NCBI GenBank assembly: GCA_902826485.1 | Contig: CADEEZ010000003.1 | Coordinates: 153,747-217,746, forward strand | DNA: 64,000 bases | Direction of reading: 5' to 3' | DNA from: an uncultured Gammaproteobacteria bacterium | GTDB taxonomy: Bacteria; Pseudomonadota; Gammaproteobacteria; Berkiellales; Berkiellaceae | Shown: piece after piece, positions 17,997-26,560 of the stretch | Numbering within the stretch: the stretch's first letter is position 1 | Layout of the letters: each line of letters begins with the position of its first letter | Made by a program: the position numbers and the translations under genes | The notes under the pieces: model-generated | Told to the model about the DNA's origin: nothing | Databases searched by the model: none | What the model saw: the letters and a program-made list of their open reading frames with translations, nothing else

Positions 17997-20054
17997 ATGA
18001 AAGCCATAAAAAAAATACTGATTGCCAACCGAGGTGAGATTGCTTGTCGAATTATTCGAACAGTCAAAAAGATGAATATCATCCCTATTGCCATCTATTC
18101 TGAAGTAGATAAAAATGCACTGTTTGTTAAGATGGCGCATGAAGCTTACTTAGTAGGCCCTGCCCCTTCAAAAGAAAGTTATTTAAATATGAAACGCATC
18201 ATCGAAATAGCTAAACAAGCTAAAGCAGATGCGATACACCCAGGCTATGGTTTTTTGTCAGAAAACCCGGAATTTGCCGATCTCTGTAAAAGCAATAAAC
18301 TTATTTTTATTGGCCCTTCTGCGGATGCGATTCGTAGAATGGGCGTTAAACATGAAGCAAAAAAATTAGTTGAGTCTTATCAAGTCCCTACAATACCAGG
18401 TTATCTTGGCGAAAAACAAGATATAAGCACATTAAAAGATCAAGCGCTAAAAATTGGCCTGCCAGTCTTATTTAAAGCCTCGTATGGTGGTGGTGGTAAA
18501 GGCATGCGCATTGTGTATCACGAAGCCGATTTAGAAGAAAACATACGAGCGGCCAAAACCGAAAGTCTTAAAAGCTTCGGTAATGATAATTTGTTTATTG
18601 AAAAATATTTGCCTGAATCACGCCACATCGAAGTTCAAATCTTTGGTGACCAACAAGGCAATTTTGTGCATTTATATGACAGAGATTGCTCCTTACAAAG
18701 GCGACATCAAAAAATTATCGAAGAAGGTCCTGCACAAAATATTCCTTCAACTATACAGGCTCAACTTTATGAGGCGGCGATAAATGCCGCTCGTTCTGTT
18801 CAGTATGTGGGCGCAGGAACCATCGAATTTTTAATGACACCCGATCATCATTTTTATTTTATGGAAATGAATACTCGCTTACAAGTTGAACATCCTGTTA
18901 CTGAAATGATAACGGGTCTTGATCTAGTAGAATGGCAAATTAAAATTGCCGAAGGCTTACCTTTGCCTTTATCCCAAGCGCAAATTGTTTGCCAAGGCGT
19001 AGCGATTGAAGCCAGAATTTATGCAGAAGATCCTACTCAACAATTTTTACCAACCTCTGGCATGATAAAAAAATCAATTTGGCCCAGTACCCTAGACAAA
19101 GATGTCCGAATTGATTCAGGGTACGAAACGGGGGACAGCGTTCAAATTTATTACGACCCTTTATTGGCCAAACTTATTGTTCATGCAAAAAATAGGACAC
19201 AAGCTTATGCCAAACTGTACCAAGCACTCACTGAAACCGCTTTGATTGGGCTCAAAAATAACATCGAATTTTTACAATATTTATGTCATCACCCCGAAGT
19301 TACACGAGATGACAATACACTTTCGACACATTGGATTACCGAACATTTACCTACTTTATTACAGAACGAAAACTTCATCGTTCCTAAAGAAATACTCGCT
19401 CTATCAGGATTATTTTATAGTTTAGATAAAAAAAATCCACAAACCCATACCTTGTCTGCTTTTCGACTTAATCGTCAATTCCCGGCTGTTGATTTAATTC
19501 CCATTGGTGTTTTAAATTCTACCACCCAACAATTGGATCATTATCTTATCAAAATTTTTGATTTAGGTGAAAATACGCTAGAAATTAGCATTCGAGCAGC
19601 CAAAAGCATCGAAGAAAAAACGTGGTATCTATCGGGTAAAATTAACAATCCGACACTTTTTTTTACACTTGAAAAACATGAGGCCGATGAACATAAACTG
19701 AATGCCAGTGTGACATTTTGGGCCGACAATCATATTGTCTCGTTCTTGTGGCAAGGTAGACTATATGAAATTCATTTACTTTCCGATGGGTATTATCAAT
19801 ACCATGCGGGACAATATATCTCTGCCACCTCTTCGCCGCTTGACGGCTTAATTTCTCCTATGCCGGGTGTTATTACACAAATTTGGGTCAACCCTAACCA
19901 GGAAATTCAAAAGGGTGAAAAATTAATGGCCGTTGAAGCCATGAAAATGGAACATATTATTACTGCACCCTATTCTGGAAAAGTGCAGCATATTTTCTAT
20001 TCGGTGGGTGAACAAGTTACCCAAGGATCTGAATTATTATCTATTGAGCAGTAA
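17997..20054 (+). CDS. liuD: 3-methylcrotonyl-CoA carboxylase, biotin-carboxylase (alpha) subunit
   Basis: A 685-residue protein. The N-terminal biotin carboxylase part (residues 1 to about 450) shows ILIANRGEIACRIIRT, the ATP-grasp glycine loop ASYGGGGKGMRI and EMNTRLQVEHPVTE. A middle linker domain follows. The C-terminal biotin carrier domain has the biotinylated lysine K650 in VEAMKMEH. It carboxylates biotin with ATP and bicarbonate. The layout is that of acyl-CoA carboxylase alpha chains. The partner beta chain two genes upstream identifies the substrate as methylcrotonyl-CoA. The biotin genes in the same window could supply its cofactor. Confidence 0.94.
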   Translation: MKAIKKILIANRGEIACRIIRTVKKMNIIPIAIYSEVDKNALFVKMAHEAYLVGPAPSKESYLNMKRIIEIAKQAKADAIHPGYGFLSENPEFADLCKSNKLIFIGPSADAIRRMGVKHEAKKLVESYQVPTIPGYLGEKQDISTLKDQALKIGLPVLFKASYGGGGKGMRIVYHEADLEENIRAAKTESLKSFGNDNLFIEKYLPESRHIEVQIFGDQQGNFVHLYDRDCSLQRRHQKIIEEGPAQNIPSTIQAQLYEAAINAARSVQYVGAGTIEFLMTPDHHFYFMEMNTRLQVEHPVTEMITGLDLVEWQIKIAEGLPLPLSQAQIVCQGVAIEARIYAEDPTQQFLPTSGMIKKSIWPSTLDKDVRIDSGYETGDSVQIYYDPLLAKLIVHAKNRTQAYAKLYQALTETALIGLKNNIEFLQYLCHHPEVTRDDNTLSTHWITEHLPTLLQNENFIVPKEILALSGLFYSLDKKNPQTHTLSAFRLNRQFPAVDLIPIGVLNSTTQQLDHYLIKIFDLGENTLEISIRAAKSIEEKTWYLSGKINNPTLFFTLEKHEADEHKLNASVTFWADNHIVSFLWQGRLYEIHLLSDGYYQYHAGQYISATSSPLDGLISPMPGVITQIWVNPNQEIQKGEKLMAVEAMKMEHIITAPYSGKVQHIFYSVGEQVTQGSELLSIEQ

Positions 20055-20073
20055 GACATAAAGGAATGTTTAT

Positions 20074-20979
20074 ATGCCTGACCAAATTAAAATAGTAGAA
20101 GTAGGCCCAAGAGACGGTCTTCAAAATGAAAAACAATTTGTGCCCTCAGAAATTAAATTGTTATTCATTGATAAACTCATCAGTGCGGGTTTAAAAAATA
20201 TTGAAGCCACCAGTTTTGTTTCGCCAAAATGGGTGCCTCAACTTGCTGATAATGATTTAATTCTTTCTGCACTCTTAGTGAATGAAACTTATCAAGATAT
20301 TTCTTTTCCTGTTTTAGTGCCCAATGTTAAGGGCCTTGAGTTAGCCATCACGCATTCTGCTCAGCAAGTGGCTATTTTTACTGCGGCCTCAGAAACGTTT
20401 AATCAAAAAAATATTAATTGTAGCATTGATGAAAGTTTCAGCCGATTTAAAGAAATGTTGCCTTTAATTCAAAAACATAACCTTAAAGTAAGAGGCTATG
20501 TTTCTTGTGCCCTAGGTTGCCCCTATGAAGGTAAAATAAATCCGAGAGCAGTATTAGAGGTTACTGAGAAATTATTTAAGTTAGGCTGTGAAGAAGTCTC
20601 TATTGGCGATACCATTGGCGTTGGCACCCCTAAACAAGCTTATGATCTCTTTGATTTACTTAAAGAACACGTCCCCGTAGATAAATTGGCCATGCATTTT
20701 CATGATACCTATGGACAAGCAATTGCCAATATTTATGCTGTTTTAGAATTGGGCATAAAAACCATCGATAGTTCTACTGCAGGTTTAGGCGGTTGCCCTT
20801 ATGCCAAAGGTGCTTCTGGAAATGTGGCCACCGAAGAAGTGATTTATTTGTTAAATGGCATGGGTTTACAAACTGGCGTCGATCTCGATAAATTAATTGA
20901 AGCGGGGTTGTATATTACCGATTATTTAGGTATTTCCCCTCGTTCAAAAGTGACTTTAGCAAAAAAAGGCGCGCTATGA
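20074..20979 (+). CDS. mvaB: hydroxymethylglutaryl-CoA lyase
   Basis: A 301-residue TIM-barrel lyase. The substrate motif [10 protein letters not shown] (residues 9-18) is followed by the metal-binding [10 protein letters not shown]. The signature active-site cysteine is in [14 protein letters not shown]. It cleaves HMG-CoA into acetoacetate and acetyl-CoA, the last step of the leucine-specific route. An AAGGAATG ribosome site precedes the start. The final four bases overlap the start of the SCOT alpha gene (ATGA). Confidence 0.95.
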   Translation: MPDQIKIVEVGPRDGLQNEKQFVPSEIKLLFIDKLISAGLKNIEATSFVSPKWVPQLADNDLILSALLVNETYQDISFPVLVPNVKGLELAITHSAQQVAIFTAASETFNQKNINCSIDESFSRFKEMLPLIQKHNLKVRGYVSCALGCPYEGKINPRAVLEVTEKLFKLGCEEVSIGDTIGVGTPKQAYDLFDLLKEHVPVDKLAMHFHDTYGQAIANIYAVLELGIKTIDSSTAGLGGCPYAKGASGNVATEEVIYLLNGMGLQTGVDLDKLIEAGLYITDYLGISPRSKVTLAKKGAL

Positions 20980-21674
20980 CTGGATTAAATAAAGTTGTTC
21001 ATTCTTATGATCAAGCCCTAAAGGGCTTAACCCATAATATGACGCTCATGGTAGGTGGCTTTGGATTATGCGGTATACCCGAAGGCTTAATTAAGCATAT
21101 TCATCATTTAGGCACCCATGGTCTTACCTGTATTTCAAATAATGCGGGTGTAGACAATTTTGGCTTGGGGATTTTGTTACAAAAAAGACAAATTCAAACC
21201 ATGATTGCTTCTTATGTAGGTGAAAATGCTTTATTCGAAGAACTTTATCTATCGGGAGAAATGAAGGTTATTTTAACGCCTCAGGGCACCTTAGCAGAAA
21301 AAATTCGCGCAGGTGGGGCTGGTATTCCAGGGTTTTATACCCGCACAGGTTTTGGCACGCCTGTTGCAGAAGGCAAAGAAATAAAAAAATTTAAAGATAA
21401 AGAGTATATATTAGAAGAATCGCTTACAGCTGATTTTTCGCTGATTAAAGCTTGGAAAGCAGATATTTATGGCAACTTAATTTTTCGAAAAACAGCCATG
21501 AATTTTAATCCCATGATGGCCACTGCGGGAAAAATTACCGTGGCTGAAGTGGAAGAAATTGTTCAACCCGGCGAATTAGACCCCCAAGTTATCCATACGC
21601 CAGGAATATATGTTAATAGGGTTATATTAGGTCAATTTGAAAAAAGAATTGAACGAAAAGTCACTAGAACCTAA
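20976..21674 (+). CDS. scoA: succinyl-CoA:3-ketoacid CoA-transferase subunit A
   Basis: A 232-residue CoA transferase subunit. It shows [15 protein letters not shown], the [14 protein letters not shown] region, and [20 protein letters not shown]. It pairs with subunit B just downstream to activate acetoacetate to acetoacetyl-CoA using succinyl-CoA. It is translationally coupled to the HMG-CoA lyase gene, whose product is acetoacetate. That supports the acetoacetate assignment over other family I CoA transferases. Confidence 0.94.
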   Translation: MTGLNKVVHSYDQALKGLTHNMTLMVGGFGLCGIPEGLIKHIHHLGTHGLTCISNNAGVDNFGLGILLQKRQIQTMIASYVGENALFEELYLSGEMKVILTPQGTLAEKIRAGGAGIPGFYTRTGFGTPVAEGKEIKKFKDKEYILEESLTADFSLIKAWKADIYGNLIFRKTAMNFNPMMATAGKITVAEVEEIVQPGELDPQVIHTPGIYVNRVILGQFEKRIERKVTRT

Positions 21675-21684
21675 GGAATTGCCC

Positions 21685-22356
21685 ATGTCACTTACTCGAG
21701 AACAAATTGCTGCTCGTATCGCCCAAGAAATTCAAGATGGATTTTATGTTAACTTGGGTATTGGTATCCCTACTTTGGTGGCCAATTATATCCCCCAGTC
21801 TATTCAGATCATGTTGCAATCGGAAAATGGTTTATTGGGCATGGGCCCTTACCCTAGAGAAACAGCCGACTTTTCAGAAGTTGATCCTGATTTGATTAAT
21901 GCAGGTAAAGAAACCGTGACAGAAGCCTTAGGGGCTTGTTATTTTTCTTCTGCGGATAGTTTCGCGATGATACGAGGTGGCCATGTTGACTTAACCGTGT
22001 TAGGTGCTTTTGAAGTGGATCAACTGGGTAATATCGCTTCTTGGATGGTACCCGGTAAATTAGTGAAAGGCATGGGGGGAGCCATGGACCTAGTTGCTGG
22101 GGCTAAAAATATTATCGTCGCAATGAATCATGCCAATCCCAAAACAGGCGAATCTAAAATTCTAAAAAAATGTACGCTTCCGTTAACGGGCGTAAATTGT
22201 ATTAAAAAAGTCGTGACCGATTTAGCGGTATTAGAACTTAAAAATAACCAGTTTCATTTATTAGAACGTGCACCTGGTGTTTCTGTAGAAACCATTCAAA
22301 ATTTGACTGAGGGCGAGCTAGTTATTCCTAAGCATGTGCCTGAAATTGTTTTTTAA
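21685..22356 (+). CDS. scoB: succinyl-CoA:3-ketoacid CoA-transferase subunit B
   Basis: About 223 residues. The catalytic glutamate is in the QSENGLLGMGPYP motif. VNLGIGIPTLVANYI and GGAMDLVAGAKNIIVAM are also typical. The frame is open further upstream to 21637, but that would overlap scoA. The ATG at 21685 has a TAAGGAAT ribosome site at the scoA stop and gives the usual N-terminus (MSLTREQIAARIA). It forms the heteromeric enzyme with ScoA and closes the operon. Confidence 0.94.
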   Translation: MSLTREQIAARIAQEIQDGFYVNLGIGIPTLVANYIPQSIQIMLQSENGLLGMGPYPRETADFSEVDPDLINAGKETVTEALGACYFSSADSFAMIRGGHVDLTVLGAFEVDQLGNIASWMVPGKLVKGMGGAMDLVAGAKNIIVAMNHANPKTGESKILKKCTLPLTGVNCIKKVVTDLAVLELKNNQFHLLERAPGVSVETIQNLTEGELVIPKHVPEIVF

Positions 22357-22357
22357 T

Positions 22358-22768
22358 TTAAAGTGTTAATTTATAAGATTTTAAGACAGTGACACTTAAC
22401 TGATCTAAATTTTTTAGATACGGTATGCTGATATCTTCATGATAATGCAACTTAAAACAGTTTAATTCATTTTTTAATCGATTATATAAATGCTCATTAT
22501 CAACCATATTTTTTAATTCAATGATATCATTATGTACGGGATATGCTTGCCATATTCGTTCTAATTCGTTATCCGCTAAAATCAATTTTTTGAAAGCCTG
22601 TTCTAAGTTTTTATCGATAGTTTGAATATAAACCTGTTCAAGCTCAGCTATATTCACCTGCTTATAAGCGGTAAAATAAGCTTGATAATTTTCAACACAA
22701 AATTGTAGGCTCAATACAATTTCTGACAACCAACATTGTACCTGTTCTACCGCTTTTGCTAGCTTCAT
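22358..22768 (-). CDS. hypothetical protein, 136 residues
   Basis: A soluble, mostly helical-looking protein of 136 residues without signal peptide or recognisable motif. It is rich in Leu, Glu, Asn and Tyr. Its stop lies two bases from the scoB stop on the other strand, and it diverges from the small leader-bearing gene at 22914. It may be part of the accessory stretch that follows the catabolic operon. No function can be assigned. Confidence 0.55.
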   Translation of the reverse strand: MKLAKAVEQVQCWLSEIVLSLQFCVENYQAYFTAYKQVNIAELEQVYIQTIDKNLEQAFKKLILADNELERIWQAYPVHNDIIELKNMVDNEHLYNRLKNELNCFKLHYHEDISIPYLKNLDQLSVTVLKSYKLTL

Positions 22769-22814
22769 TACAGTCTCACGTCTTATTTCTTATAGGTATA
22801 GCACAGTTACAAAG

Positions 22815-22847
22815 TTGACATACTAAAGTAAATTTCTTCTTTATACT
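22815..22847 (+). promoter_or_regulatory. possible sigma-70-like promoter for the small-protein island
   Basis: A perfect TTGACA at 22815-22820 is followed by TATACT at 22842-22847. The 21-base spacer is longer than the usual 16-18. It lies about 65 bases before the gene at 22914. Weak support only. Confidence 0.3.
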
Positions 22848-22913
22848 TTCGTTAGTTGGAAAATCGGATACACTACGTACCTAATTACATATTAATTTAT
22901 TCAGGCTGAATAA

Positions 22914-23108
22914 ATGAGAAATTTAACCTCTACAGAAACCAATTTTATTTCTGCTGGTAGCATTCAAGTTACCCTAATGATGGGTGTCGGCATAATTAGT
23001 ACGCTACTTATGGCAAACCTAGCGATATGTTGTGCAAGACGGTATTGTGGATATAAACCTTATGTCCAAGATAATACTTATTTTTATTATAAATGGTCAT
23101 GTGATTAA
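22914..23108 (+). CDS. small membrane protein with double-glycine-like leader
   Basis: A 64-residue protein of unknown function. The N-terminus MRNLTSTETNFISAG resembles bacteriocin-type leader sequences (M-[RK]-x-L-T-x-x-E, ending Ala-Gly or Gly-Gly). A hydrophobic segment of about 20 residues follows, then a Cys-rich tail. The tail pattern C-x-[YW]-x-P-Y at the start and K-W-x-C near the end is shared with the next gene. The same leader type occurs in the gene at 41624. No processing peptidase or dedicated exporter gene is nearby. It may be an exported peptide or a membrane toxin-like protein; this is inference. Confidence 0.6.
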   Translation: MRNLTSTETNFISAGSIQVTLMMGVGIISTLLMANLAICCARRYCGYKPYVQDNTYFYYKWSCD

Positions 23109-23232
23109 CTCATGGCCGTTCGTCGACCTAATTTAACCCTTTATCCCCTCCTCTATTTTCTATATCGCTTTTAGAATAAAACTCTCATACACTAAATTTC
23201 TAAATTGTTAGAAACAAATCTGGAGTTTTTAA

Positions 23233-23478
23233 ATGAGATCATTAACTAATACTGAAATGGAATTTGCCACTGGTGGAAATGCGACTGCTTTCCTAACTTT
23301 TTGCCTTTTAACAACGGTTGCGACTACTGCACTCTACTCCAGCATTTCGGGGGCTTATAGCAATTGTCATTGGGAGCCTTATATTAAAGAAGTTCGTACC
23401 CCCTTTTATGATCCCATTTCGGGAAAACACATGAATAAAGTCGATACTTATAAAGATCACCGTTGGGTGTGTGTTTAA
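23233..23478 (+). CDS. small membrane protein with double-glycine leader, paralog of the previous gene
   Basis: An 81-residue protein. Its leader MRSLTNTEMEFATGG aligns with that of the upstream gene and ends in a true Gly-Gly. A hydrophobic segment follows (residues 18-40), and the C-terminal part starts CHWEPYI and ends RWVC. The same Cys, Pro-Tyr and Trp-x-Cys positions occur in the 64-residue protein, with a longer spacer here. A CTGGAG ribosome site lies 9 bases before the ATG. Function unknown. The two genes and the next one appear to form a short same-strand unit. Confidence 0.62.
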   Translation: MRSLTNTEMEFATGGNATAFLTFCLLTTVATTALYSSISGAYSNCHWEPYIKEVRTPFYDPISGKHMNKVDTYKDHRWVCV

Positions 23479-23518
23479 TACTTTTTTAATTTAAAAAATT
23501 ATAAGGAATCTTTGTATA

Positions 23519-24265
23519 ATGACTAAAAATCAACAAGCCATCTCATGGGGCTTAACGAGCTTCTTTGGTGTTATTTGCTTGGCAGCGGCGCCGCAATTGT
23601 CTATTGGATTATTTATAAAATATGGCATCGTGAGCACAGCGCTTGGCTTTGGTATCACAGCTATTTCAAATGCAGTAGGTGACTTATTTCCTGATGATGG
23701 TTCTGCGTCTTCATATTCAGGTGGCGCTTCTTCCGTAAATTATAATCATACAGATATCACTATTAATCCCACGCCTCGTAGAGGCTTTTGGGCTGATCTA
23801 TTTTCTTATGACACTTCTAATTATTATGGACGCCCCTATTCTTCTAACAGACACACATCTCATGGCACACATGTAGGCACGAGATATGAATCGGTAACAC
23901 CAACACCGCAACACCAAACACCCTCTTTTGCTGGCGCAAATAGAACAATTCACGGTGAACATTTAAGTACTCACTACGAAGCAGTACCGACCGCCCCGGT
24001 GTTTGACTCATGGTTTTCAGGGAGTAATAGTAAACCAGCTGAAGAATATTTAGGCAGTAGAACAGAGTCTGTGATACCTACCCCTACTTATTTTCCTAGT
24101 TACAGTTCTAATGCGTCTAAACCAGCTGAAACATTTTTAGGGTCAAGATATGAGCCTGTTAATTCAAATTCAGGTGGTGGTTGGTTTTCAGGTTCGGATG
24201 CGAGTACAAACGATTTCGGAAAACCTGCAACTGAGCATCTGGGCACTCGCTACGAACCGTGCTAG
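23519..24265 (+). CDS. repeat-containing membrane-anchored hypothetical protein
   Basis: A 248-residue protein. The first 55 residues hold two hydrophobic segments (near 8-28 and 32-50). The rest is a low-complexity Ser/Thr/Pro/Gly/Tyr-rich region with five degenerate repeats of about 29-34 residues. The core is [EH]-x-[LV]-[GS]-[ST]-[RH]-[YT]-E-[SAP], seen as GTRYESV, STHYEAV, GSRTESV, GSRYEPV and GTRYEPC. It ends in a single cysteine. It has no leader like its two upstream neighbours. A strong AAGGAATC ribosome site precedes it and a strong terminator follows. Function unknown; surface or host-contact roles are speculation. Confidence 0.65.
   Translation: MTKNQQAISWGLTSFFGVICLAAAPQLSIGLFIKYGIVSTALGFGITAISNAVGDLFPDDGSASSYSGGASSVNYNHTDITINPTPRRGFWADLFSYDTSNYYGRPYSSNRHTSHGTHVGTRYESVTPTPQHQTPSFAGANRTIHGEHLSTHYEAVPTAPVFDSWFSGSNSKPAEEYLGSRTESVIPTPTYFPSYSSNASKPAETFLGSRYEPVNSNSGGGWFSGSDASTNDFGKPATEHLGTRYEPC
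23863..24262 (+). repeat. five degenerate coding repeats of about 90-100 bases
   Basis: Within the 248-codon gene, repeat cores start near 23866, 23957, 24043, 24131 and 24233. The encoded cores are G-T-R-Y-E type motifs, often preceded by Lys-Pro-Ala-Glu or similar and followed by Pro-Thr-Pro. The copies are diverged at DNA level, so this looks like an old duplication series and not a fresh tandem array. Confidence 0.6.
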
Positions 24266-24290
24266 GAAGAGCAGCCCTCTTCACTTAATT

Positions 24291-26195
24291 TTAAAACCGA
24301 GTGTACTTATTTTTATGTTGTATACTCGGTGTATTTTTTTTTTGTGGCGTAGGATAAAAATTTGTATATTGTTGGCTTTTTTTTCTCTGATAATCCACTA
24401 AAATCCAACCATTTTTAGGGGGGTAATAACGCTCATATTCTATTAACCAATAAAGATCACCATGCTTCTCTTTAAATTTTTGCTGATAATTATCAGGTAA
24501 TGCCCTTAATAACTCTCTTGCTCTGCCACATTCAATGCTAAATTTTATACCCTTAGTCAATTTATTGGTTTTGCCAGGATGTTGAATAATAATCGATCTC
24601 ACTAAATCGTACATTAAATCTGTGCGAAAATGATTATTTTTAATCATCGTAATAATTCTTTCTATTTCATACCGTCTGAAAAAATTTGTCACTTGTTTAT
24701 ATTCAAGTCTTTTATACCATTTATATATCCAAGCTATACCACCGGGGATTGATAATTGGCCCACATATTGTGTGCGAAGTAACAATAACATGCCTTCTAT
24801 TGAAGCCAATTTGTTCACATAACCACAAGTGGGATATTTTTGAGATTGTTGAGATAAAGTCACAAGCGGATTATTCAAGCCTATTACCTTGGCTAAAGTT
24901 GATAGCACAATGTCTGATTTATTACTGGTCAAGATCACTTTAATCCAATCTGCCGTCAATTCATTGCTATGCGCAATATCATATATTTTTGTACCTAAAT
25001 TGAGATCGCCATGTTCTCCTCTATTAGTTACGCTAATTTTGCCTAGATAGAGTACAATACTGAATTTATGACGTTTCCAGCCTGCTAAAAGATGGACCAT
25101 TTTACCTACATGGTATTCGCCTAATAAATCCTTGTACGCAGTGTGCCCTGTTTTTATATTATTTTGGGCATCAAAAATTTTATTCCTGTAATACTCTGAC
25201 ATTTTAAAAACGGCTAAAATAATATTTAACCTGCTTTTAAATTCTGAAGGTGATAAGCTTAGTACGTATTTTGACAAACTTTCTATTACCCAAGACATTC
25301 CTTTGCTATCATAGGTTCCAGCAAAATTCATGGGGAAAGCAATATCAGTGGGCAAATGTTGATTTAACAAACCCAATACATGTCCCGCTCGAGATACGGC
25401 AAGCGCATAAGCTTTTATTTTACTTTCATGAAAATGGTCTAACCCAATAAATCTTTTTACATTCGCAAGATTTTTGTCGCTTATGTATTCGTAGATACGC
25501 GGCATTATTTCAAAAAGATTTTTTTTTACTTCAGGAATCGCCATGAATTTTTCGATAATGTGAATATTTTGATTTTTTATGGCCTGATATAAAATGTAGT
25601 TGTCGCTAACATGGGCTGTGGTTTTCACAGGTGAAATGGCTAATAAATCATCTACCATACTAGCGCGACTGTACCAAACAGCATAATAAAGAGGTTTGTT
25701 TTTATGGCTTGTTAACGTTTCTTTTATATGGGGTAAATTTATCAAATATTTAAAAGCTTGCGTATTATTACTGATGATACATTGAAGCAAGATTTTATTT
25801 TTTTGCTCATGTAATCTGGCTCTTAACACAGGCTTATTAAGCAGCCCCATTGAGAGCGAATAATATTCCTGCTTAATCGTTGCACATAAGACATTCATAA
25901 AATCAATTTCACCGCGATGATCAGGTGGCAATAATTTCATTTCTTTTAAAAGGGCAATGTAATCTATTCTGTTTTGATAGGAATTTAAAATATTATTTCC
26001 TAGATTTTTTTTGAATAGATTTTGAATTTTTCTTAATCCAAAATCAATATATTGACAAGTTTTAACCACCTCAATGCAAGCCCATACCTCAATACTAAAA
26101 TTAGGGGGAATAGAAATAAAAATTGTAAGAGGCTTAAGAGGGGGGGAATCTTTGTCTATTTCCATATCCCTTTGAATTAAGTCATCAAAATCCAT
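24291..26195 (-). CDS. large hypothetical protein with ankyrin-like stretches, possible effector
   Basis: A 634-residue soluble protein without signal peptide. Residues about 120-230 read like degenerate ankyrin repeats (for example NKILLQCIISNNTQAFKYLI and NKPLYYAVWYSRASMVDDLL). The N-terminal PPNFSIEVWACIEVV segment is faintly F-box-like. The rest is alpha-helical and rich in Lys, Ile and Tyr. The C-terminal tail is polar and basic. Large ankyrin-type proteins of this kind in Legionellales are often secreted effectors, but nothing here proves secretion. The last codons lie inside a bidirectional terminator shared with the opposing gene. Confidence 0.6.
   Translation of the reverse strand: MDFDDLIQRDMEIDKDSPPLKPLTIFISIPPNFSIEVWACIEVVKTCQYIDFGLRKIQNLFKKNLGNNILNSYQNRIDYIALLKEMKLLPPDHRGEIDFMNVLCATIKQEYYSLSMGLLNKPVLRARLHEQKNKILLQCIISNNTQAFKYLINLPHIKETLTSHKNKPLYYAVWYSRASMVDDLLAISPVKTTAHVSDNYILYQAIKNQNIHIIEKFMAIPEVKKNLFEIMPRIYEYISDKNLANVKRFIGLDHFHESKIKAYALAVSRAGHVLGLLNQHLPTDIAFPMNFAGTYDSKGMSWVIESLSKYVLSLSPSEFKSRLNIILAVFKMSEYYRNKIFDAQNNIKTGHTAYKDLLGEYHVGKMVHLLAGWKRHKFSIVLYLGKISVTNRGEHGDLNLGTKIYDIAHSNELTADWIKVILTSNKSDIVLSTLAKVIGLNNPLVTLSQQSQKYPTCGYVNKLASIEGMLLLLRTQYVGQLSIPGGIAWIYKWYKRLEYKQVTNFFRRYEIERIITMIKNNHFRTDLMYDLVRSIIIQHPGKTNKLTKGIKFSIECGRARELLRALPDNYQQKFKEKHGDLYWLIEYERYYPPKNGWILVDYQRKKSQQYTNFYPTPQKKNTPSIQHKNKYTRF
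24296..24343. terminator. bidirectional intrinsic terminator
   Basis: An 11-bp stem ACCGAGTGTAC / GTATACTCGGT (one G-T pair) with a 13-base loop. On the plus strand it is followed by GTA and ten T residues. On the minus strand the stem is followed by TTTTAAAATT. It sits between the convergent 248- and 634-codon genes and overlaps the end of the latter. Confidence 0.8.
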
Positions 26196-26215
26196 CTGTC
26201 ATCCTATCTATGAAC

Positions 26216-26551
26216 TTAAGTGGCGAGCAAAACATTTATTTTAGCGGCACATATGAAATCATTTTCCGATAAGCCATTGAGGGCATGTGTGTGATACTGC
26301 ACAATGCATTTATTATAATAAACATTCAAATCGGGATGATGATTTTCCTGATGTGACAGCCAAGCGATCATATTCACAAAAGCCATTGTTTGATAATAAT
26401 TTTTAAAAAAAAACTCACGGAAAATCATTTTATTCTCAACACTTAATGACCAACCCGGAATTTTAGAAAGTAATGCTTCAATTTCTGAGAGAGACAATAA
26501 TTCAGAGTCGCTTTCACAACCTTTACATTTTTTTTCAATTAATGCGTTCAT
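26216..26551 (-). CDS. phhB: pterin-4a-carbinolamine dehydratase
   Basis: A 111-residue protein with the conserved pattern of this family: EIEALLSKIPGW near residue 25, then ENHHPDLNVYYNKC and THALNGLSENDF. The histidines of ENHHPD and TH are the active-site residues known in the family. It dehydrates 4a-hydroxytetrahydrobiopterin to recycle the pterin cofactor of phenylalanine hydroxylase. No hydroxylase gene is in this window. It starts 10 bases after the etfA stop, so it may be cotranscribed with the ETF genes. Confidence 0.9.
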   Translation of the reverse strand: MNALIEKKCKGCESDSELLSLSEIEALLSKIPGWSLSVENKMIFREFFFKNYYQTMAFVNMIAWLSHQENHHPDLNVYYNKCIVQYHTHALNGLSENDFICAAKINVLLAT

Positions 26552-26560
26552 GTTGCCTCG

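Noticed and set aside
22914..24265. Toxin-antitoxin module
   Set aside because: No recognisable antitoxin or DNA-binding partner is present, and the leader and Cys pattern fit an exported peptide better.
24150..24401. 83-codon plus-strand frame crossing the end of the repeat protein and the terminator
   Set aside because: It runs through a strong terminator and overlaps conserved repeats in another frame.
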